From contig CM037590.1 in NCBI GenBank assembly GCA_021018995.1, positions 37,698,287 through 37,762,286 on the forward strand: a DNA stretch of 64,000 bases. The letters are read 5' to 3'. Position 1 is the first letter of the stretch. Every line of letters starts with the position of its first letter. Under the pieces are notes generated by a model. The model saw only the letters and a program-made list of their open reading frames with translations, was not told the DNA's origin and ran no database searches. Source of the stretch: Chloranthus sessilifolius. Taxonomy: Eukaryota > Streptophyta > Magnoliopsida > Chloranthales > Chloranthaceae. A program made the translations under genes and the position numbers. This document shows, in pieces, positions 37,901 through 46,900 of the stretch.

Positions 37901-40900
37901 CCGGATAACCTTGCAATTTCCCAAGCCCCACCCCGCCTCTTCTTCTTGTTCTCCTTGCGACTAACCAAGATTGACCGGAACACATTCTGTATTGCCTCGT
38001 TGGACCCCTTGAAAGACATCCCGAGATCGCGTCCAACCCGAATGAGGCGGTTGATGTCGTTTGCCATACCTATCTCAGCCTCTCCCCCCTCTCCCAAGGG
38101 TCTCAGCAGAATGCTCTGTGGTGTGTAGTCCACTACGTCGCCACCACAAAGGGGTCCCTCCACCATCTCAGTTAACTCGATCGAACTCCTTGACAGTGTT
38201 ACCGGCACCTAGATGTCGTCGCTCTGAAACGACCTCTCTTCACTCAAATTCAGAGTATTGGCACCTCCCTGGCCAGGAAGAGTCGAAGGAAATGCAATAC
38301 CAGGTTGCAGAGACCTCCTCTCATGTTCCCGCGTAACTCCCCTCTCACTCCCAGATCATTTCTGTTCCACCAATGCCCCGAAGGCCCAAGGTCTCAGGGC
38401 CAACAGATTCGGTCCCACTGAGAATCGGGCTATCGTCCCAGAGGACCCAATACCCATATGCAGTATGAAACCCCACGGGTCAGAGCAAGAAATGGCCCAC
38501 GAAGTAGTACCCGCCAGCTGGCTCCCACTAGAAACACACATACCCCTTAGCCGCCACGTGTCCAAGTCATCACGTGCCACGCCATCGTAGAACCCCTCTC
38601 CCTTTCTCCAAAAGTGTTGCCCAAAGTCAACTCTGTACGGTACTGTCCCCAGGCTTCCAGAAGTATGCATTGGGGTATGACGTGTCGACACCCCAGCTAT
38701 CAGCCTTCCTCGAGATCCTTTAAATAACCTTCCTCTTCGATGATAAGCCTCAAAGCCTTTTCTATCACTTGCAAGTTTGTTCCATACCAAGCCTCCTGAA
38801 GCTTCAATCTCCATCGGGTCCCAAGTACGATCACTAACACTCTCTCATCGTCGGCAACCATGACGTCTCACCAACCTCCTTCAAAAAGCAGGTGTCCTTT
38901 TCCGTGCAGGGAGTACGCTTCGATCCCAACCGTAGGAAACATTGACAGTGGTAGATCTTTCTCTGTTCCGCTCAGCCGACAGTCTTGCGACATCAACTCC
39001 GGTCCAATGTCATGGTTCAAGTGGTCCTTTGCTCTATCCTCGTCAACATAGCTACCCTCGCCATCCTTGTACCTCGTTGGGGCAACATTTAGCTTCGGGG
39101 TTTCATCAGCAATCTTCCCTTCTTCTAACTCCTCTCTCTATCGATGGATATGTCGGGCACCCAATGCGGAAGCAATGCCCCCCCGTCGCCGTGGACGACC
39201 ACCTGTGTATACCGCAGCCCGCCAATTCATGGTCATGCCCCCCTCCGTGCACCTCGGTACGTCCCTTCCGGGCCGATCTACTCCATCCCCGAATGGTTGG
39301 ATCACCGACGTGATTTCTTCTGTGATACTACCGAGTATGTTTACCCTGGCGTTCCGGGTCCTCGCGGTTTCGTCGCTCGGATGCTTCGGTACGAGCACTC
39401 GCTCCAAGAGCGCCATTTCTATGAAGACCCGGAGTTTCTAGCCGCCGAGGCAGACCTCGCACGACCTAGGGATGCTCAGCTAGGAGTCCACGGCCACCAG
39501 GATACGAACCGTGCTGGTATCCCAAAGGTTGATGGAGCTCCGTTCCACTATGATGAACCGACCACAGTGATCCCCGATTCCCTTAAGGACCTCGGTGGTC
39601 CAGCCATGGATAGGAAGTCGAAGAACTTTGATCCAAATCCTCCCCCAACCACTGTAACTGAAGATCACCCATAGACGGTTCCTAGGCGTCACATTCAACC
39701 GGTACTCCATCAATACGGCAGGCTTTTTTGCGACGAAGCTCTAGTTCTCCTTCCTCCGTAGGGAAACGAAGCAGATATTTTGTATGTGATTGTAGATAAA
39801 GTAGGTCTCTTCGAAATACTGCTATGAATTTTGTATCCATCGATGTAAATGGAACAGTGATAGTGTATCCTTGACGCTATAAAGTACTACCCAATACTGT
39901 TGTAGATTCATAGCCATAGAACCAAATTGGGGAGATCGAAATTCCAATCTGGTTCTAGAAAATCCCCCATCTCCATAGTGAGAAGTTGTTGAGCATCGTC
40001 CTCCCCTTGCTGGTTCTGGCCATCCATCCCAACCATCTCAGCACAGGGGTTCCTTCGCCGGTGGTTGCTAATACCCCTGGTGGAAGAAATGTCGCAGGAC
40101 GGTACCCTAAACTACATGAATGATATGATTGATTTTGCTAAAATTAAATTGGAATTAAATTAAATAATAAAACTTGCAAAATATAACAAATACCTCAGGT
40201 TTTCGTAGTATTCCTTGGGAGAATCACGCATAATTCAGGCAGGGTTCAGTCCGAGCGCTAGATCCGTTAGGTTGCAGTGCAGATCGATCCTAGAGATAGA
40301 ACTCTAGGTTTTTCCAGATTAGGGTGCTCACGATTCAATGATGGGATTACTGATTTTCTCTGAATATCAGGTGCGGAAGGCTTAATAACTCTGCTGGGCT
40401 CTACGGTTATTGAATCGGATCGATTCAAGGATTTAGAGAAATTTAGGGTTTAGGATGTTAAAAGGGATGATGGCTGATTTAGGATTGTAAGGATCGACAC
40501 ACAAGTAGAGAAAATAAGATAGATAGATTGACAGGCTTCACACCCTTGGCTTCACACCAAACTCTTATCGGAAAGAAGATTCACTCTTCGTAGAGGCTCA
40601 TCTCAAGCACACATAAGCAAAAGCTCTTGTCATTCATAATCAATAATCAATAATAAAGTGTTTACAATGCCTTTATATAGGCTAAGAAAATCCTAAACAA
40701 TATAAAACTCGCAATTAAAAGAGTCCTAAAATAATAAAAGACTAAAAAGGAAAAAAAAAAAAAAAAAAAAACGAAAATTTTCCATCACTGTAGTTCGCTC
40801 GAGCAAGGGCTTGCTCGAGCGAGCTTAAGTGGTCGCTCGAGTGAGGGCCTGCTCAAGCGAGGAATTTAACCGCTCGAGCAAGGGCTCGCTTGATATTGTT

Positions 40901-43900
40901 CTCCTCACGGTTTGTGCCCGCCCTCTTCATTTCTAGAACTTCCTTTTCGCCTAGTTTTGATTTTCATTCCGCTTCTTCCGACGTCGGTACACGCGAAAAT
41001 GTCCATATCCGATGTCTACGATGTCGGCGTCCCAGTCAATAAGCCACCACGCTTTTGAAACTCTTACCAGCGATAGACCAGCCCTCCTTAAGGTCCCTAA
41101 CCTGGCCGGCTCAGAGTAACACTTGATGATTACTCCTCAATGGGGTCGAATCATCGGCAGACCTTCCCCTGGTTGAGCCACATCCTAAACAGTGGCAGAC
41201 CTTCCTACGCTTAAAATTAAGATTCCGGCAGGCCGCACAGACCCAATCCCCTGCTCTAAGTACCAACGCCATCTCACCTAATACCAACTCATTTAATTTT
41301 AATCTCAGCCCTAGCATTGCATGTGTTAGTTTCCGCATCAGTTTGGAGGAAGATGAAGAAAAACGAAGAATGAGGAAAATGAGCAAGCAATGCATGTATT
41401 GGTGACTTCAAAGTTGCTTAGAGATCGACCACCGCTAGATTGGTCATTATATAAAACAGAAGGCTCATGAAATTTTTTCACAAGCCTTGACAGAACTGAG
41501 TTTAACTTTTTTAATGGAAACCTAAGATCACCAGTTGGTGTATGGTAATACACAAATTATTATAATTTAGACCCAATGTCTTTGTTTACTGTCCATTGGT
41601 TTCTTTCATCTGATAGGAACTTGACTTGTCTCTAGGTATCTTCTGGACCGGGAAATGTTGCATCCAACTGAGAAATATTATCCTTTGCGTCCCGAGCTGG
41701 CAGAATCGACACTTTACCTTTATCAAGCAACAAAAGGTTTGATAATTTGTCTTAACAATTATCTTTTGACTCTTAACATGACCCAGTAAAATGGGTGGTG
41801 TATCTTTTTTTTCCTTTTTTAAAAATCTGTAGAATCTTTAATATATTATGGATGTTGAAACTGATTGGGGAATTAAATATCATCAACATATGGCTTAGAT
41901 TCTAAGGAGGAGATGAAGTGAAGTTAATCCATAGAATAACGTTGCAGATTTTGCGATTTAAGAACACGTGTGTTATTACATTTAGAATATTATGGAAGGG
42001 GGATCTTCAGAATAAACATAATAAACATGGTCGCCATTTTGGCTCTAGTGCTGGAAATAAAGGCTTCAAATTGTATAACAACTCAATTGTTCCAAGTAAA
42101 ATATTAAAGATATAGATATATAATGCTATTGTATCTGGTATGGATGCATATGTGAGTATTTATCTTACCTAAACCTTAAGAACACATACCACTTCTCAAA
42201 TGTCTTACATTGACCCACACGGGCGTACACACACATACACCCACACATATACATAGCAACCAAGTTTGAATTCGGCAATCCTTCGTTGGGGTGTCATTCG
42301 ATTTAATTCGGATAAATTCAGGGAAAATTTCAGAGATTATTAAAATAGTAATAAATTATTACAATATATAAAAATATATTGGAACATATTAAAAGTTAAA
42401 AATGATGTATTTAAATAATAAAATAATTGTATTACATAGTTTTAAATAATAAACTAACTGTACCACATAGTTTTAAATAATACATATTAATAATAATAGT
42501 CGTAATAATAACAAGGCATAATGGCTCCTGACCGACATTTAAACCCCAAACTAGTGTTTAAATGATCTTACACCCTTAAAATTAAATTTTTTTATTTCAC
42601 ACCATTGAAGTGTGTTTTATCATTATGCGCAAAGAAACATGCCTATAAGTCCATGTAAACCATCCGATTGATGAGCTTTAATATCAGCCTTTAAAATTAA
42701 AAACGGTTGATATTATAGTCCACAAATCGGATGGTTTAAATATCCCTAAAACACCATTTTTGGGCCTCTAGCACTTCAATCTATGATCTATCACTTTGAA
42801 GGTACGGATCACCCACATCTTAAACCATTGATGGGTAAGATCACTTAAATCCCATTTTGGTGTTTAAATGATGATCAGGAGAATTGAGTCCTAATAACAA
42901 TAATCCTTTATGTATACTCCCTCTGGAACTCCAAATTGTGAACCAGCTAAAATTTGACACCCTTCCTTAGCTCAGCTCCTGCTCCCACTCCTTAAGGTTT
43001 CTAAGAGTAGGGTGCCACATAAGGTCAAAACTGAAATGGTGGATGGCTGCACAAGTCATCATGTGTTGGCATTATAATGAGTCGGTATTAGGTACCCAAC
43101 TCATGCGCCAAGGCTGGTGCATGGATCTCTCTGTTAAACTTCAGATAAAAAATCTCTTACGATACCGACACGTATTGGGCGACGTATCATCTCGGGTGGA
43201 ATTACGTTTTTGACACTCACTGATTTTTCCCTAAGAAATATCTTGCAATTCCCGAAGTTAGGCGGAGGGAGATCGACCCATGCACTGCCCTTGGCACATG
43301 GGTTGGGTACCTAATATCAACTCTTATAATTTAGGCATACTCCAAAAATGACTGACTACTGACCCTCTAAAACCCTCACTAAACTCATTAGCCTTGCACA
43401 AAGGTCCACACAGGAATACTCAACTTCATTGGGATCCATTTTCCTACTCTAATTTAGTTATATGTATGTTGCGTAGCTACAACCATACAATGATATACCT
43501 CAAATGCAACAAATTTATAATCGTAACATTATAAGCAACCTAGAAATCTGTGCCATCAATTGAAACTTCACTTTTCATTTTCTGCAGGTTGACTTACTAA
43601 TAGTATCTCCTACATTTTCAGATCCTTGGTACATAGAAGTCGGTGAATCAATCGTGCATTCTCTTAATATTCACACTAAAGTGGAAGGTGGGTTTGCAAG
43701 CGTTAAAGATGTAACAACGATGCAACTAGAAGATCATCAGCACAGTTTTTTCCTTGCTGAAACGTGAGCAGTTTTATGTACTTTTGCCATAAGCATATAA
43801 GAGGTTCCATTAAAATGACTAAATCAAATAATATACATCTTTTTTCTCAGGTGTAAATATCTTTATCTTCTTTTTGATGATTCATTTTTGGTGAATCGAA

Positions 43901-46900
43901 ATTATATATTTACAACGGAAGGTCACCCGCTTCCAGTAAGAAGTTCTTGGCATGTGAGGTTTCCAGCAACCTACATCCGTACTAATTTGACTTCAGTCAA
44001 GGTTTTATTTCTGCCTTATTTGAACTTCCATTTTGAAAACAATCATGGTTAGAGCTGTAAAATATTTTACTAGTCTATTTCCTTAATATCAATTTGTGTA
44101 CCAAGTGCTGATAGTGTTTTGATTGATCACTGCTATCTTAGAAAATATGTGATGAAAATTCAGTGCACTATGGACAGTTACAACACTACAAGTTTGTAAT
44201 CTTTTTCTGTACTTCTGAGTTTTGCATGGAGATTCACTTGAAAGTGAATTTACTTAAATAATTAGAGATTCATATTAGTTAGCTCCCTAGGAAACTTAAG
44301 CATCACGACTAATTATTCTTAATACACCACCAAACCTTTTTTGGTTGCTTTTGTCGAGGTCTCATGCACCGTCAAAGTTAAACTACATGCATCCCATGAC
44401 AATAAGCAATCAGGCCAAGACATAAACACCACAAACTTTTATCATGAGTTGGTATTAGGTACCTGCCATCCTTGGTGCTTTACCTTTCACTGATTTACTG
44501 CTTTACAATTTCTACGCATTCCCCAAGGTTGTCGAGGGAGATTGACCTGAGTCCCAAGGTTGGCACTCATGTTGGGTTCCTAATGCCAGGTTTTTTCATC
44601 ACTACTAACCACTGAACTGGTAGTGGAGGACCTATAAAATTTCTATTTTAGCAGCCAATTGAAATTCTCCAGCTGATTGTGAAGTATGCAGAGTGCTGAA
44701 CATTTCTCTCCCTTTTTCTTGAGGAAGTTCTCCAAATTTCAGATACTCTTTTATTGATCGAAGTGGGCTTAACTAATACCAATAGGTTGTAATGGCAATA
44801 ACCCATCAGGCCAAGAGATGAACACCAAAAAATTGTAGAATTGTTATGAGTATTTCCACCATTTCCAACACCAACACTTTTATCACTACTGGAAGTGGTA
44901 GTGGAGGAGCACGTACTAAGGTTTCTACTTTAATTTCCAATTCAAATTGTCCAACAGATTGTGAAATATGGGGAGCACAGAAATATTTCTACCATTTTTT
45001 TCCTGAGGAAGTTTTCGACATTTCTAACACTTAGTTATCTATCGAAGGGGGTTTATCTAATACCAATAATTTTTCATGGAAAACTTGGTCACTGCATTAT
45101 ATAAAACCATAAAATTTACTCTTAGATAGCTGACTTCGTGAGCAACCGAAGATAATATTCCATTACATCAAGCTACAGAGTCGAGCAGCATGACATGCTG
45201 TGTGTACTTTCCAACATAAATTTTTGTTCTTTAAGTAAATGTAAATATTTTCTTTTATTATCTATGGATTTATTTTTGTGAAAACCTTTGTAGGATCTTC
45301 ATTTCAAATCATTTCATTGATTTTATAATATACAGATATAAAATTGCTTGACATGTCCAATCATATTACAAGTAGTTGAGGACCTGTCCTCAATTCTGGC
45401 ACGGGAAATAACAAAAGACTTTTTTCCTGCTGCCTTTCTTACATTTGGGGGTTGATCTATGGTTACAGATGGCGCATATTTTTATCTAATCATCCTTTTA
45501 TCCTAGGCAATGTGGTTGCAAATGGCGCATATTTTTTACTAATCCACTTTGTCCAAGTGGTTGTATAATATGTTAACTTCACTTATCCCAAAGAACTTAT
45601 CCATCAGCAGATTCGTACCATCCAATCTGAGCAACTCAATATGTACCCTAGGTTAAATATGAATAGAGTATGTTGAATTGCTTTGATCTAATGATTCGAA
45701 TCTTCTGTTGGGCACCTCCTTAGGCTAACATCAGTTCACATGGCTTTCTGCTATGTGGAGGACTTGGATTGGTTAAAGATGTGTGCCACATCACATAAAA
45801 CACACTTTTGAGTGGTGTATCTGTTATTGTAGGTGATTATTTTCCCATAAAAAAACACAAATTTCAGATTGATCAATTTCATTTATCACTTGCTAGCGGT
45901 TTGTCTAGTGATCATGAAAATTGTGCCGTACAAATTTTGCTTTTCGCTTTTATCTTCTTAGTATCCGATGTACTTCACTTTTCCCATTCCATTTGACTAA
46001 TACTTTTAGGTTTATAGACTCTAATTACAAAAATTAAGATCTATTGTATGATTTGTTTCCCAAGCCATATAGAGTGCTGCATCCCAATGTTGTCCGGTTG
46101 GGAGATATTCGTCTTGGAATCATGGATCAAAATATCGGATGATACCGATACGTATCGTTTTGGAGGGTATCTGATACGATAAAAAGGGTTTTTATCGGGT
46201 ACCCCCTAAAACAGTCAAATTATCCTCCGATACGGACAAATTATCGTCCGTATTTGACGATAATTTCAAATTATCGCCCGATAATATGTTGTTTTTAGGA
46301 TCTATAAATCAGAGAAATTATCGTCCGATACGGGCAAATTATCGCCCGTATTGTCCGTATCGGGCTATAATTTCAAAGATTCGGAATTTTATAGTATTTT
46401 TTGAGATTTTTTTGGGAAAAAAAAAATGTATTAGTCCTATACATTCAATGTATCGGACGATACGTGATACATATCGTCCTGGAGGTTTGGACGATACGTA
46501 TCGAAAATCCGATTTTTAGAACCATGCTTGGAATTCTCATATTAGACCTGTTTCGAATATGCCAAAAAAAAAGTATACTTTATCTTTTTCATATTATCTT
46601 AAATATATTTTTCATATTAAGATAATCTATAATTATCTTTTTCATAATTTCCAACACATGAAATTAAAGAAAATAACTGAAATGTTCTGTTCTATCATGC
46701 AGGGCCAAGGTCGAGTAAGGCGTGCAAGTGCGATGTCGTTACAAGTCTGTCCGGAGACTATAAATTCTGTAGGAAACGCCGTTACTCGGGTTGAGAGTGC
46801 TTGTCATGTTCATGATGTCCGTGCTGATCACCGGTGTAGCACTGGCAAGGAATGTGGGATTGATTCGATTACTTGTAGACACAGAACTTGCAGCATGGCT

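Larger units (their letters stand above)
30733..41385 (-). mobile_element. LINE B: full-length-sized L1 with two nested LTR insertions (intron 11)
   Basis: It is flanked by a 15-bp target duplication with one mismatch, AGCAATGAATGTATT (30718-30732) and AGCAATGCATGTATT (41386-41400). A T tract at the left is its antisense poly(A). Removing gypsy-like element 2 and solo LTR B leaves about 6.35 kb, a usual length for a complete plant L1. Minus-strand order: a zinc-finger frame (41338-41111), ORF1 (about 40060-37830, with a DUF4283-like segment), endonuclease (37822-36986), RT (36714-35148) and zf-RVT (34984-34289). Several stops and frameshifts make it inactive. Confidence 0.9.

Noticed and set aside
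39144-39674. A 176-codon plus-strand frame
   Set aside because: It is opposite LINE B ORF1, whose DUF4283-like text is on the minus strand; the plus frame is a shadow.
41401-41553. A minus-strand frame next to the zinc-finger frame
   Set aside because: It lies outside the TSD of LINE B and shows no known motif; I could not link it to the finger.
43588-43621. An earlier acceptor (CTGCAG at 43587) for exon 13
   Set aside because: It would add 34 nt and break the frame; the acceptor at 43621 gives the family sequence DPWYIEVG.
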